Shown here: one piece after another, positions 26,800 to 35,821 of the stretch | Position numbering within the stretch: position 1 is the stretch's first letter | How the letters are laid out: every line of letters begins with the position of its first letter | From: Geobacter sp. | GTDB lineage: Bacteria > Desulfobacterota > Desulfuromonadia > Geobacterales > Pseudopelobacteraceae | NCBI GenBank assembly: GCA_009684515.1 | Contig: WKKS01000002.1 | Location: 186,001-250,000 of the forward strand | DNA: 64,000 bases | Reading direction: 5' to 3' | Notes under the pieces: model-generated | Database searches by the model: none | Told to the model about the DNA's origin: nothing | The model's input: only the letters and a program-made list of their open reading frames with translations | Position numbers and translations under genes: made by a program

Positions 26800-28478
26800 C
26801 AAGGGCGCTCAGACAAAATCAGCGCAGCCGCCTGGCTGCCGAAACCAACCTCTGTTCAGCTTCCGGCAGACATGGCGGTCAGTTATCTGTCTGTCTGGTT
26901 TCACCCAGTCGCTACCGCACCGGCATGAGCAGTCTCGGATTCCAGACCATCTACGCCCTGCTGTCCGAATCGGCTGAAATCCGCTGTGAACGAGCTTTCC
27001 TGCCGGAGCGGGATGAGCTTGAAGAATACCATCGCAGCGGAACTCCGCTGCTTTCACTTGAATCGCAGCGTCCCTTGGGCGATTTCGACCTGATCGCCTT
27101 TTCGACCTCGTTTGAGCCTGATTATCTTAACATACCGATCATATTGAACCTGTCGCGACTGCCGCTTTATTCGGCCGAACGGAGCGGATCACATCCGCTG
27201 GTGATTGCCGGGGGGGCCGCTTTCTTTATCAATCCCGAGCCGGTGGCGGACTTCTTTGATGCGATCTGCATCGGCGAGGGAGAGGATATTATTCCAAACC
27301 TGATTACGGCGCTATTATCTCCCGATTTAACAGGACGAACCGGATTGCTGGCCGCGTTGAGCAGGATCCCCGGCATTTACGTTCCCTCCCTGTACCAGCC
27401 GCAGTACGATGGAGACAGATTGCTCCGCTACGATGCCGCCCCGGAAGCGCCTCTGCCGGTTTCTCGCATTTCCGCCTGCCTGGAACAGCACCCGCCTTCT
27501 TCGTCGCAGATCCTGACCGAAGATACCGAGTTTGGCGACATGTTTCTGGTGGAAGTCAGTCGCGGTTGTCCGCGAGGCTGTCGTTTCTGCAGTTCCGGAT
27601 TCATCTACGGCACCTTCCGCCAGCAACCCTACGATCATCTTGTGGCCATGGTGGACAAGGGGCTTGAGTACCGCAACAAAGTCGGCCTGGTCGGGGCGGC
27701 GGTTTCGGATTACGCCGAGATCGGGCGCCTTTCCCGCTACATCGTAGACAAAGGCGCCAAAGTCTCGGTTTCCTCGCTGCGGATCGACCGGATTGACAAT
27801 GACATGCTGGAGGCACTGCTGGCCAGCGGTCACAAAACGATCTCGCTGGCGCCGGAAGGGGGCTCCCAGCGGCTGCGCGACCTGATCCGCAAGAACCTGA
27901 CCGAAGAGCAGATCCTGGATGTCTGTGAAATGCTGATTTCACGCGACATACTCAACCTCAAACTATACGTGATCATCGGGCTCCCGACCGAAACGGAAGA
28001 GGATCTCAACGAGCTCATACGGCTGGTAGAGGCAATTCGAGAGCGGGTCATCGAACAGGGACGCCTTAACAAACGGCTGGGTGAAATCACACTGTCGGTC
28101 AACCCGTTCATACCCAAGCCATTCACCCCCTTCCAGTGGTGCGGAATGGAGCCGATCCCTTCGCTGGAACGCAAGGTCAAGCTGCTGGAAAGCCGCCTGA
28201 GACCGTTGTCAAACGTGAAATTCAAGATCGAAAGTCTTCGGGAATCCTACCTGCAGGCACTCTTGTCGCGGGGCGACCGACGTTTGGCTCCGCTGCTGGC
28301 CGCAATGGCCGAGGGTGGCAACCTGAAAAAAGCGGCCAGGCTTTGCGGTATTGATACCGATCGCTACGTTCAACGCTGCATCGCCGGTGATGAAACCATG
28401 CCATGGAGCGTGATCGGCACGTCCGAGACTACGGTGTTGCGACGTGAATACGAGCGGGCACTGGAGTTGACATCATGA
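26796..28478 (+). CDS. Radical SAM protein with N-terminal cobalamin-binding-like domain
   Basis: This 560-residue protein has an N-terminal Rossmann-like region typical of B12-type radical SAM enzymes (CLVSPSRYRTGMSSLGFQTIY, then HPLVIAGGAAFFINPEP and CIGEGEDI), followed by the SAM/Fe-S motif CPRGCRFC near residue 261 and a TIM-barrel region (APEGGSQRLRDLIRK, VIIGLPTETEEDL, NPFIPKPFTPFQW). The family is widespread in Geobacter relatives and its substrate is unknown. No in-frame start lies between the upstream stop at 26730 and ATG 26796, which lacks a ribosome-binding site. The 59-codon zinc-ribbon gene overlaps its stop by 4 bp. Confidence 0.88.
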   Translation: MTRALRQNQRSRLAAETNLCSASGRHGGQLSVCLVSPSRYRTGMSSLGFQTIYALLSESAEIRCERAFLPERDELEEYHRSGTPLLSLESQRPLGDFDLIAFSTSFEPDYLNIPIILNLSRLPLYSAERSGSHPLVIAGGAAFFINPEPVADFFDAICIGEGEDIIPNLITALLSPDLTGRTGLLAALSRIPGIYVPSLYQPQYDGDRLLRYDAAPEAPLPVSRISACLEQHPPSSSQILTEDTEFGDMFLVEVSRGCPRGCRFCSSGFIYGTFRQQPYDHLVAMVDKGLEYRNKVGLVGAAVSDYAEIGRLSRYIVDKGAKVSVSSLRIDRIDNDMLEALLASGHKTISLAPEGGSQRLRDLIRKNLTEEQILDVCEMLISRDILNLKLYVIIGLPTETEEDLNELIRLVEAIRERVIEQGRLNKRLGEITLSVNPFIPKPFTPFQWCGMEPIPSLERKVKLLESRLRPLSNVKFKIESLRESYLQALLSRGDRRLAPLLAAMAEGGNLKKAARLCGIDTDRYVQRCIAGDETMPWSVIGTSETTVLRREYERALELTS

Positions 28479-28654
28479 AGAGCTGTGCCATGTGCAAAAA
28501 GGAATATGACGAAACGGCGGCGCGCTCGGAATACGCCGAGGCCGGTGAATGGCTGGCGGGTGAAATATGGCAGGATGCCGGTCAGTTATGCCCTCTCTGT
28601 CTGGAGAACCGGGCCAGGCTTGTGATGATGTACCACTCCGAATACAACAGCTGA
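28475..28654 (+). CDS. Small zinc-ribbon protein coupled to the radical SAM gene
   Basis: This 59-residue protein begins MKSCAMCKKEYDE and ends with CPLCLENRARLVMMYHS. The two CxxC pairs, about 35 residues apart, form a likely zinc ribbon. Its ATG overlaps the stop of the radical SAM gene (ATGA at 28475-28478), so the two are translationally coupled. No known family or function is recognised. It may be a partner or adaptor of the radical SAM enzyme, or an electron or metal carrier; the coupling is the only evidence. Confidence 0.8.
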   Translation: MKSCAMCKKEYDETAARSEYAEAGEWLAGEIWQDAGQLCPLCLENRARLVMMYHSEYNS

Positions 28655-28700
28655 GATCAGTGCCTGCCGATTAAGCTGCAAGAGTATCCCTTCCCCGCCT

Positions 28701-29024
28701 TCACAGAAATGTCACTGCCAGCCAGTAACAAAACATCCCGATCAGGACCGTGCCAGCCAGGGAGCGGGTCTTAAGCGCAAACAACAGCGTCGGAATTGCG
28801 GCAATCAATTCCGGTTTGCCAAATGTAATTACGCGCGGATTACTCTGAGCAAATATGGCCGGTGCAATCAGCGCGCTCAGAATTGCAGCCGGGATCAACT
28901 CCAGCCATTCAGCCAGCCAGACCGGCAGCTTCCTTCGCGACAACAGCACCAACGGCAGCATGCGCGGCAGATAGGTCACGGCACCCATTGCCAGAACCAG
29001 ATACAGATAATCGCGACTGTTCAT
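28701..29024 (-). CDS. azlD: AzlD-type branched-chain amino acid exporter subunit
   Basis: This 107-residue, strongly hydrophobic protein has about four membrane helices and the family features YLPRMLPLVLLSRRKLP and AAILSALIAP. AzlD works with AzlC to export branched-chain amino acids. Its start overlaps the azlC stop by 4 bp (ATGA at 29021-29024), the usual arrangement for this pair. Confidence 0.92.
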   Translation of the reverse strand: MNSRDYLYLVLAMGAVTYLPRMLPLVLLSRRKLPVWLAEWLELIPAAILSALIAPAIFAQSNPRVITFGKPELIAAIPTLLFALKTRSLAGTVLIGMFCYWLAVTFL

Positions 29025-29737
29025 AGCACGACCCTGCTTCTCCAGATCCGTTTCAGCAGGAACCCGGCCGTGGCAGCCAGACAGGAAGCTACGATCACAT
29101 AGATGTTACCCGGCAGCCAGATATAGGCCAAGAGCGAGCAGATGGTGGAGATCACCGCAGTAATAGCAAATATCCGGTTCCGCAGCTGAAAGACCAGCAG
29201 GCAGATGAACATGCCGGTCAGGGCGTAATCGATCCCAAACGCGCCGGCCGGGATAAACTGCCCCAGATAGGCGCCAGCCACGGTGCTGATGATCCAGATC
29301 GCGTTGGTTAGTTGATTGAGCGTCAGGGCGCTGCGGCGGTCCCACTCCCCACTAGTGAAGCGGGCCATGTTGGCGGCAAAGCTTTCGTCGGTGACACCAT
29401 AGGCGAACAGGACCAGAAAACGGCGCGACACCCCCTGGAAATGAACCGCCAGAGCCGAACTCATCAGCAGGTGCCGCAGGTTGACCACAAAGGTGGTGGC
29501 GACAATGGCGGGGATCGAAGCTCCACCTCCGATCATCGCCACGGCAATGAACTGGGAACTCCCGGCAAAGACCAGCACCGACATGACGGCAATCTGCCAC
29601 GGTATCAGGCCACCCTTCTGGGCCAGCACCCCCAGAGATAGTCCGATCGGCACGAAGCCGAGGCAGATCGGCCAGGCGGCCGACAGACCGGCTTTCAGGT
29701 AACCGGTATTTTGACCACTATTGCGGCAGCAGTTCAT
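29021..29737 (-). CDS. azlC: AzlC-type branched-chain amino acid exporter subunit
   Basis: This 238-residue inner-membrane protein has the AzlC signatures AAWPICLGFVPIGLSLGVLAQKGG, FAGSSQFIAVAMIG and a segment with TDESFAAN; about seven membrane helices are predicted. ATG 29737 has AGGTGAG seven bases upstream, inside the end of the MocR gene; a GTG at 29749 is a weaker choice. With this start the gene overlaps the regulator gene by 20 bp, so azlCD are probably co-transcribed and coupled with the MocR-type gene. Export of leucine, isoleucine or valine is the family role; a regulator that uses pyridoxal phosphate is a common neighbour. Confidence 0.92.
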   Translation of the reverse strand: MNCCRNSGQNTGYLKAGLSAAWPICLGFVPIGLSLGVLAQKGGLIPWQIAVMSVLVFAGSSQFIAVAMIGGGASIPAIVATTFVVNLRHLLMSSALAVHFQGVSRRFLVLFAYGVTDESFAANMARFTSGEWDRRSALTLNQLTNAIWIISTVAGAYLGQFIPAGAFGIDYALTGMFICLLVFQLRNRIFAITAVISTICSLLAYIWLPGNIYVIVASCLAATAGFLLKRIWRSRVVL

Positions 29738-31172
29738 GCGCCAGCTCACCTAGGGTCTTTACACCGTGCTCAATCTTCTCATCCCAACGGGCCGCCGACA
29801 GGCGGATATGATTGCCGTATTTATTGGTTAATGAAAACAGCGGGCCCGGCACAATGCTGATGCCGCACTCCAGGGCGCGATGGTACAACTGGATGGCATC
29901 GGTTCCGAACGGCATTTCCACCCACAGAATGAAACCGCCGGCCGGTCTGGTCATGCGGGTTCCGCTCGGGAAATATCGGACAATCGCATCGGCCATCTGG
30001 GAAAGATTGCGGGCATGGATGCGGCGGATTGTCCGCAGATGATGATCGTAGCCGCCGGTGGCCAGAAATTCTGCCATGGCGATTTGGGTAGGCGAGGCGG
30101 TTGAGATGTTCATCATCATTTTCAACCGCTCCATTTCAGGTTGAAAACGTCCGGCAATTGCCCAGCCGACCCGGTAACCGGGCGCGATGGTCTTGGAAAA
30201 CGATGAGCAGTAGATCACCAGGCCTTTGGTATCAAATGATTTGGCGGTGCCGGGGCGCTCGTTGCCGAATACAAGATCGCCGTAGATATCATCTTCGATC
30301 AGCGGGATCTCATGACGAGACAGCAGCTCGACCAATTCCCGCTTGCGCCCTTCCGGCATCAGGCTCCCCAGCGGATTCCCGAAGTTGGAAATTACCAGGC
30401 AGGCGCTGATCTTGTTCTGTTCGATCGCGTAACGGAGCGCCTCGATACTGATCCCCTCCTGCGGAGTTGAGGGTATCTCCAGCGCCTTCAACCCAAGTTC
30501 GGCAATCATCTGCAGAAAATTGAAATAAAAGGGGGACTCGACCGCAATTGTGTCACCCGCCCGGCAGGTCGCCCGCAGTGCCAGCAACACCGCCTCGACG
30601 CAGCCTGACGTAATCAGGACTTCATCAGGGGAGGCGCTGATGCCTGCCATGATCGCACGCTTGGCAATCTGCACCCGCAGCTTTGCGTAACCGGGGGGCA
30701 TATGATACAACACCGCCTGTTCGCCGCAGCGGCGCAGCTCGCTGGCCATGATGCGATTGAGTTTGTCGATCGGCAGGTTCTCGGGACTGGGGATAACTCT
30801 GCCCAGCGGAAGCAGCTCACTTTTGGTCATATTGCGCATGACCTGCTGGCAAAGATCGCTGATTGTGACCGTCGCCGGAACGATCGAAGCGCGCGGCTGA
30901 GGGACAGGCTCACGTATTTCCGGCACCCGGCTGCGAACGTAGTATCCGGACTGGGGACGGGCTTCAATCAGACGCTGATCCTCCAGCTGTGCATAGGCCT
31001 GCATGACAGTGTTGATGCTGACATCGAAACGGTGGCTGAGCTGGCGTATCGACGGAACCCGATCACCGGCCCGGAAGGTGCCCTGCTCAATCAGCCCGGA
31101 TATTTCCAGCGCCACCTGTTCGTAGAGCAGGGTGGCACCGTTATTCTCTTTCTGTCCACTTATCATTGTCAC
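29718..31172 (-). CDS. MocR-type regulator: GntR winged helix fused to class I aminotransferase domain
   Basis: This 484-residue protein has an N-terminal GntR winged helix (about 15-85, VPSIRQLSHRFDVSINTVMQAYAQL) and a fold-type I aminotransferase domain. The Lys that binds pyridoxal phosphate is in SSFSKTIAPGYRVGW near residue 315; NFGNPLG and IEDDIYGDL are family motifs. MocR proteins sense an amino acid or vitamin B6 through this cofactor. GTG 31172 has GGGAG six bases upstream. It overlaps azlC, so azlCD are likely targets, and it is divergent from a DUF2917-type gene. Three AACTGT-type repeats in the intergenic gap fit the direct-repeat operators of this family. Confidence 0.92.
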   Translation of the reverse strand: MTMISGQKENNGATLLYEQVALEISGLIEQGTFRAGDRVPSIRQLSHRFDVSINTVMQAYAQLEDQRLIEARPQSGYYVRSRVPEIREPVPQPRASIVPATVTISDLCQQVMRNMTKSELLPLGRVIPSPENLPIDKLNRIMASELRRCGEQAVLYHMPPGYAKLRVQIAKRAIMAGISASPDEVLITSGCVEAVLLALRATCRAGDTIAVESPFYFNFLQMIAELGLKALEIPSTPQEGISIEALRYAIEQNKISACLVISNFGNPLGSLMPEGRKRELVELLSRHEIPLIEDDIYGDLVFGNERPGTAKSFDTKGLVIYCSSFSKTIAPGYRVGWAIAGRFQPEMERLKMMMNISTASPTQIAMAEFLATGGYDHHLRTIRRIHARNLSQMADAIVRYFPSGTRMTRPAGGFILWVEMPFGTDAIQLYHRALECGISIVPGPLFSLTNKYGNHIRLSAARWDEKIEHGVKTLGELAHELLPQ

Positions 31173-31201
31173 AGCATACTCCCGGCCACCTGCCTCAGAC
31201 A

Positions 31202-31253
31202 GATACAGTTACCGATCTTTTCAATGGGTACAGTTCCTATATCACGAAACTGT
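31202..31253. promoter_or_regulatory. Candidate MocR operator: repeated (A)ACAGTT elements
   Basis: GATACAGTT (31202-31210) and GGTACAGTT (31227-31235) are direct repeats 25 bp apart; AACTGT (31248-31253) is an inverted third copy. The array lies between the divergent MocR and DUF2917 genes. Confidence 0.5.
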
Positions 31254-31341
31254 TATGGTTACAAAAGTGATTTTCTGTATCTGTTTTTTTATTCTGGAGC
31301 GGCGTAGATTCAAAACATCATCAATTGAGGGGGAATTTGTC

Positions 31342-31605
31342 ATGGACTGTAGTATTGCCAAAGGAGAATTGCTGCGACTGGAAGGGGGCAAAAGCGGGCT
31401 GTTTCTGAGCTGCACCTCCGGAGCCGTCTGGCTGACACTGGGTGATGGCGCCGATTATCTGATACAGAATGGCAAATCTTTTGAGATTCCGGCCCAACGT
31501 CTGGCTGTTGTTGAGGCTTTGGAATGCTCCGAGTTCCATCTGGGAGAGCCGTTGCCAGCCAACCCGATGCTGCACAAACCGATCATAGGTTTTGCGGCCT
31601 GCTAG
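31342..31605 (+). CDS. DUF2917-like small protein
   Basis: This 87-residue protein resembles DUF2917: an N-terminal LLRLEGGKSGLFLSCTSGAVWLTL followed by GDGADYLIQNGKSFEIP and a short C-terminal part. The predicted fold is a small beta barrel of cupin-like strands; no function is known. ATG 31342 is chosen because GAGGGGG lies eight bases upstream. It is divergent from the MocR gene. Its stop shares the tetranucleotide CTAG (31602-31605) with the stop of rarD on the other strand. Confidence 0.8.
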   Translation: MDCSIAKGELLRLEGGKSGLFLSCTSGAVWLTLGDGADYLIQNGKSFEIPAQRLAVVEALECSEFHLGEPLPANPMLHKPIIGFAAC

Positions 31606-32531
31606 GAAGCCCGGCGAGCAGCCTGCATTCCCCGGAAAGCATCGTAGGAATAGCAGCAGAGTCCGCCCCAGATAAACAGGAAACTCCCCAGATGCGCTCT
31701 GGTAAACGGTTCGTGATAAAGCAGGACCGCCAGTAGAAAGTGCATGGTCGGCGTGATGTACTGCAGGAAACCGATCGTGGCCAGCCGCAGGCGACGGGCG
31801 GCAGAGGCGAACAGCAGCAGTGGAATGGTGGTTGCAACACCGGCCGACACCAGCAGGATGTTCACCTGTGGCCCCATCGAAAGGAATGCGCTTTGACCAT
31901 GGTATGAAACATGGATCAGGTAGGCGAGTGCGGCTGGGGCAAGCAGAACCGTTTCCACCGCCAGACCGGTCAGGGAATCGACCGAAACGATCTTGCGCAG
32001 CAGCCCGTAGGAACCGAACGTAACCGCCAAGATCAGCGCCGTCCATGGAAATTGACCTTGCTGGACCGTCAGCAGCAGAACCCCCACCGCCGCCAGGCAC
32101 AATGCTATCAGCTGCATTCCGCGTAATCTTTCCTGCAGAAACAAAACTCCAAACAAGACACTGACAAAGGGCGTGATGAAATAGCCGAGGCTGGACTGGA
32201 TCACCTGGTCGTGCTCAACAGCTATGATAAAGACCAGCCAGTTGGTTGCGATCAAAAGCGCCGTGACTGTCAGTAATGCCAGAGACTTGCGGTTGCAGAA
32301 CGCGGTCCGGATATCCGTAACTTTCCCACGCCAGACAATTAGGATCCAGACAAACAGTACCGACCAGACGATCCGGTGCGAAAGCACCTGCAGCGGCGGA
32401 ACCGCAGCCAGCGCCTTGAAATAGATCGGAAAAAAACCCCAGACCAGATAGGCCGTAATCCCGAAAGCGAGACCGGCGCCGGTTCCCGGTTGATAAGCCG
32501 TGTTTTGGCTCTTGACGCCTTGATCAGCCAC
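31602..32531 (-). CDS. rarD: RarD-type EamA transporter
   Basis: This 309-residue inner-membrane protein has ten predicted helices and RarD-subfamily features: GITAYLVWGFFPIYFKAL, LSHRIVWSVLF, ATNWLVFIIAVEHDQVIQSSLGYFI and FLQYITPT. RarD proteins are drug/metabolite-type exporters of undefined substrate. The frame is open to 32657, but GTG 32531 with AAGAGTG upstream gives the normal length and lies 8 bp inside the end of the preceding EamA gene. It is last in a run of minus-strand genes that begins with livH. Confidence 0.88.
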   Translation of the reverse strand: MADQGVKSQNTAYQPGTGAGLAFGITAYLVWGFFPIYFKALAAVPPLQVLSHRIVWSVLFVWILIVWRGKVTDIRTAFCNRKSLALLTVTALLIATNWLVFIIAVEHDQVIQSSLGYFITPFVSVLFGVLFLQERLRGMQLIALCLAAVGVLLLTVQQGQFPWTALILAVTFGSYGLLRKIVSVDSLTGLAVETVLLAPAALAYLIHVSYHGQSAFLSMGPQVNILLVSAGVATTIPLLLFASAARRLRLATIGFLQYITPTMHFLLAVLLYHEPFTRAHLGSFLFIWGGLCCYSYDAFRGMQAARRAS

Positions 32532-33417
32532 GATTGACACTCTTGACCGCCGAGAATCTCGTAAAGACAAACAACCCGCCAAAGATAAAGCAGGCTCCCA
32601 CGGTCTGCCGCAAGGTCGGATATTCATGCAGAAAAACCGAGGCCCACACAATTGCACCTAAAGGTTCTCCCAGCACGCTGACAGACACCACCGAAGCCTG
32701 GACGTAACGCAGCACCCAGTTGAAGAGCGTGTGGCCAAGCACGGTGCAGACCAGGGCCAGACCGAAGAAAAGCAGCCAGTCGGTTGCCGGGTAAGGGTAA
32801 AAGGGGGTGCCACCCAGGAAACAACCGATGATCAGCACGACGGCACTGCTGCCGTAAGTGAAAAAAGTATAGGCCGGAAGAGTGACGCTGCTTCTCATCC
32901 GACGGCCGATCAGCAGATAACCGGAAACCAGAACCGCCGCGACCAGGGCCAGCAGATCGCCCTGAAAGGCGCGCAGGTCGAGCTGGAAGTCACTGGCGCC
33001 GATAATGAAACTGCCGAAGAGAGCCAGGGCACCGCCCAGCATGGCCAGACGGCTGACCCGTTCGCGGAAGAAAATCCAGGAACCGATTACGACGAAGACC
33101 GGCTGGGTGGTGACGATTACAACCGAACTGGCGATGCTGGTATAGCGCAAGGAGGTGAACCAGGTTACAAAATGCAGCGCCAGACAGACCCCGCTGGCGG
33201 CCGCCAGACCACGGTCGCGCCAGGAAAGGGACAATAGGTCCTGACGATGGCGGAGAAGTGTAAATGGCGCCAGCAACAGGAAGGTGAACAGCAGGCGATA
33301 GGTGGCGATGGCCATGGACGGCGCCGTGGACAGGCGCACGAAGAGCGCCGAGAAGGAGATGGCAAAAACCCCTACCAGCACCGCCAGGTAGGGGTTTACA
33401 ATTGGTTTTTCATGCAT
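32524..33417 (-). CDS. EamA-family (DMT) transporter
   Basis: This 297-residue protein has ten predicted membrane helices in two EamA repeats (FAISFSALFVRLS at the start of the first; FFGLALVCTVLGHTLFNWVLRYV and SVLGEPLGAIVWA in the second). The substrate is unknown; relatives export amino acids or other metabolites. It lies 15 bp after livF and overlaps rarD, suggesting that importer genes and two exporters form one transcript. Confidence 0.9.
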   Translation of the reverse strand: MHEKPIVNPYLAVLVGVFAISFSALFVRLSTAPSMAIATYRLLFTFLLLAPFTLLRHRQDLLSLSWRDRGLAAASGVCLALHFVTWFTSLRYTSIASSVVIVTTQPVFVVIGSWIFFRERVSRLAMLGGALALFGSFIIGASDFQLDLRAFQGDLLALVAAVLVSGYLLIGRRMRSSVTLPAYTFFTYGSSAVVLIIGCFLGGTPFYPYPATDWLLFFGLALVCTVLGHTLFNWVLRYVQASVVSVSVLGEPLGAIVWASVFLHEYPTLRQTVGACFIFGGLFVFTRFSAVKSVNRG

Positions 33418-33432
33418 GGGGATTTTCCCTTG

Positions 33433-34137
33433 TTACTCGCCCAGATATGCCTTGCGAACTTCGGGATTTTCGGACAGCTCAGTGGCGTCGCCGGAGAGCA
33501 CAACCTCGCCGGTTTCCAGCACATAAGCGCGGTGAGCAATCGAGAGCGCCATGGAAGCGTTCTGCTCCACCAGCATGATGGTTGTGCCGGTTTTATTGAT
33601 TTCCACGACGATTTCGAAGATTTTTTCCACCAGCATCGGCGCCAGACCCATGGATGGTTCATCCAGCAGCAGCAGTCGCGGGTTGGACATAAGCGCCCGC
33701 CCCATGGCCAGCATCTGCTGCTCGCCGCCGGAGAGGGTTCTGGCGGCCTGCTTGCGACGTTCCGCCAGTCGTGGAAAGAGCGTGAAGGCCCGTTCGATAC
33801 CTTGAGAAATTTCCTGCTTGCTGGTCAGAATGAAACCGCCCATCTCCAGGTTTTCCTGAACGCTCATGCGGGCGAAAACCCGGCGACCTTCCGGCACCTG
33901 GCAGATACCCTTGCGAACAATCAGATGCGGCTGCACGCGGGTGATATCCTCACCCTCGAACAAAACAGTACCGCCGATCGACGGTACGATACTGGATATG
34001 GTGTTAAGAATAGTAGTCTTACCGGCACCGTTGGCGCCGATCAGGGCCACGATTTCCCCCTGGTCCACCCGGCAGGAGACCTGGTGCAGGGCGCGAATGG
34101 CGCCATAATTAACGGAAAGGTTCTCGACGACAAGCAT
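33433..34137 (-). CDS. livF: Branched-chain amino acid ABC transporter ATPase LivF
   Basis: This 234-residue ATPase has Walker A GANGAGKTT, signature LSGGEQQM and Walker B LLLDEPSMGLAP, the last being characteristic of LivF. It hydrolyses ATP on the cytoplasmic face of the LivHM permease. Its ATG overlaps the livG stop by one base (TGATG). Gene order livH-livM-livG-livF is complete except for a binding protein, which is found at 58033-59223. Confidence 0.95.
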   Translation of the reverse strand: MLVVENLSVNYGAIRALHQVSCRVDQGEIVALIGANGAGKTTILNTISSIVPSIGGTVLFEGEDITRVQPHLIVRKGICQVPEGRRVFARMSVQENLEMGGFILTSKQEISQGIERAFTLFPRLAERRKQAARTLSGGEQQMLAMGRALMSNPRLLLLDEPSMGLAPMLVEKIFEIVVEINKTGTTIMLVEQNASMALSIAHRAYVLETGEVVLSGDATELSENPEVRKAYLGE

Positions 34138-34907
34138 CAGTGCGCAGCTCCTTTTCCCAGGTAGGCTTCGATCACGGCCGGGTTGGCGCGAACCTCTTCC
34201 GGGCGACCGTCAGCAATCTTGCTGCCGTAATCCAGCACCGCAATCCGGTCCGACAGTCCCATGACAAATTTCATATCGTGCTCCACCAGGAAGACGGTCA
34301 CACCGTCGTCGCGGATGTTGCGCACCATTTTTAGCAGAGTCTGCTTTTCCTGCGGGTTCATACCGGCTGCCGGTTCATCCAGCAGGATCAGAGCCGGTTC
34401 GATGGCCAGCGCACGAGCAATTTCCAGACGGCGCTGTTCACCGTAGGGGAGGTTGCTGGCCAGCTCATAAGCCTTGTGTGCCAGATCGACCTTGGAGAGG
34501 CAGTGAATAGCCAACTCCAGCAGTCGCCCCTCTTCCTTGCGCACGGATGGCAGGAACTGCAGCAGCGCGCCGGTCAGATTCCAGTTGCCCCGCGTGTGGG
34601 CGCCGATCAGAACATTGTCCAGTACGGTCTGTTCGCCAAACAGGCGGATATTCTGAAAGGTGCGGCCGATACCGCCGCTGGCGATGACATGGGGAGGCCG
34701 ACCGGCTATGCTTTTGCCCTTGAAGCTGATGGCGCCGTCTGTGGGGGGATAGATACCGGTAATCAGATTGAAGATCGTGCTCTTGCCGGCGCCGTTTGGG
34801 CCGATCAGTGCCAGGATTTCTCCCTCTTCCACTTCCAGATTGACGCCGTTGACCGCCACCAGGCCGCCGAAACGGATCGTGGTGTTATCAAGCTTGAGGA
34901 GTGCCAT
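34137..34907 (-). CDS. livG: Branched-chain amino acid ABC transporter ATPase LivG
   Basis: This 256-residue ATPase has Walker A GPNGAGKST, the LivG-type signature LPYGEQRRLEIARAL and Walker B LILLDEPAAGMNPQE, with ALVEHDMKFVM-like H-loop (FLVEHDMKFV). ATG 34907 is preceded by GGAGG with seven bases between and overlaps the livM stop by one base; an adjacent GTG at 34910 is a poorer choice. Confidence 0.95.
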   Translation of the reverse strand: MALLKLDNTTIRFGGLVAVNGVNLEVEEGEILALIGPNGAGKSTIFNLITGIYPPTDGAISFKGKSIAGRPPHVIASGGIGRTFQNIRLFGEQTVLDNVLIGAHTRGNWNLTGALLQFLPSVRKEEGRLLELAIHCLSKVDLAHKAYELASNLPYGEQRRLEIARALAIEPALILLDEPAAGMNPQEKQTLLKMVRNIRDDGVTVFLVEHDMKFVMGLSDRIAVLDYGSKIADGRPEEVRANPAVIEAYLGKGAAH

Positions 34908-35818
34908 CACTGCACCTCCTTACTGCGGGACACGCCGCGTGGTTTTACCCCGAGCTTGCGCAGCACAAAACTTGTAAAGTCAATCCCACCCATCAGGCCG
35001 TTGGGACGGAAAACCATCATGAACACCAGCAGGGCGCCGTAGACCAGCATGCGGTACTGCGACATAAAGCGCAGGAACTCGGGCGCGGCCGACAGGATCG
35101 AAGCGCCGAAAATCGTACCGGGAATGCTCCCCAGACCACCCAGCACGACCATGCTGAGCATGTCGATCGATTTCAGGAAACCGAAGTCGGACGGGTTGAT
35201 GTAACCTAAAAAATGGGCATACAGGCAGCCGCCGGTACCGGCCATGAAGGCGCTGACCGCGAAGGATTGTACTTTGTAGCGGGCGATGTTGATACCCATC
35301 GATTCAGCGGCGATCTCGTCGTCGCGAATGGCCTTCAGTGCCCGCCCGAAGCGGGAATTCTGGATAAAAGCCGAGGCAATTATCGTCAGACACACTACGA
35401 TCAGAACGATCAGCGGCATGGGGAGTGAGGTATCGGGAGTCGGAACGGTCAGGCCGAGCGCCTTGTTGGTTATCTCCAGATTCAGGAAAACAACTTTGAC
35501 AATCTCCGCGAAACCGAGCGTACAGATCGCCAGATAATCGCCGGTCAGCCGCAGGATCGGCCAACCGATGGCCGCTGCCACGACCGCCGTAATCAGGCCG
35601 CTCAGCAGGATGTTAATGTAGAAAGGAACTCCGGTTTTGATGGTCAGCAGCGCACCGGCAAAGGCACCGACACTCATGAAGGCGGCATGCCCCAGTGAAA
35701 GTTGTCCGGTCAAGCCGGTGATGATGTTGAGCCCCAGCGCCAGGATGATGCCGATTCCGATATTAACCAGAATCTGCATGCTGTACGGATCGATGGAATT
35801 GAGCATGTTCTGAAACAT
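34907..35818 (-). CDS. livM: Branched-chain amino acid ABC transporter permease LivM
   Basis: This 303-residue inner-membrane protein has the family features GLNIITGLTGQLSLGHAAFMSVGAF and AIRDDEIAAESMGI, the latter being the cytoplasmic loop that contacts the ATPases. It starts 4 bp after the livH stop behind AAAAGGT and forms the translocation path with LivH. Confidence 0.95.
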   Translation of the reverse strand: MFQNMLNSIDPYSMQILVNIGIGIILALGLNIITGLTGQLSLGHAAFMSVGAFAGALLTIKTGVPFYINILLSGLITAVVAAAIGWPILRLTGDYLAICTLGFAEIVKVVFLNLEITNKALGLTVPTPDTSLPMPLIVLIVVCLTIIASAFIQNSRFGRALKAIRDDEIAAESMGINIARYKVQSFAVSAFMAGTGGCLYAHFLGYINPSDFGFLKSIDMLSMVVLGGLGSIPGTIFGASILSAAPEFLRFMSQYRMLVYGALLVFMMVFRPNGLMGGIDFTSFVLRKLGVKPRGVSRSKEVQ

Positions 35819-35821
35819 TTG

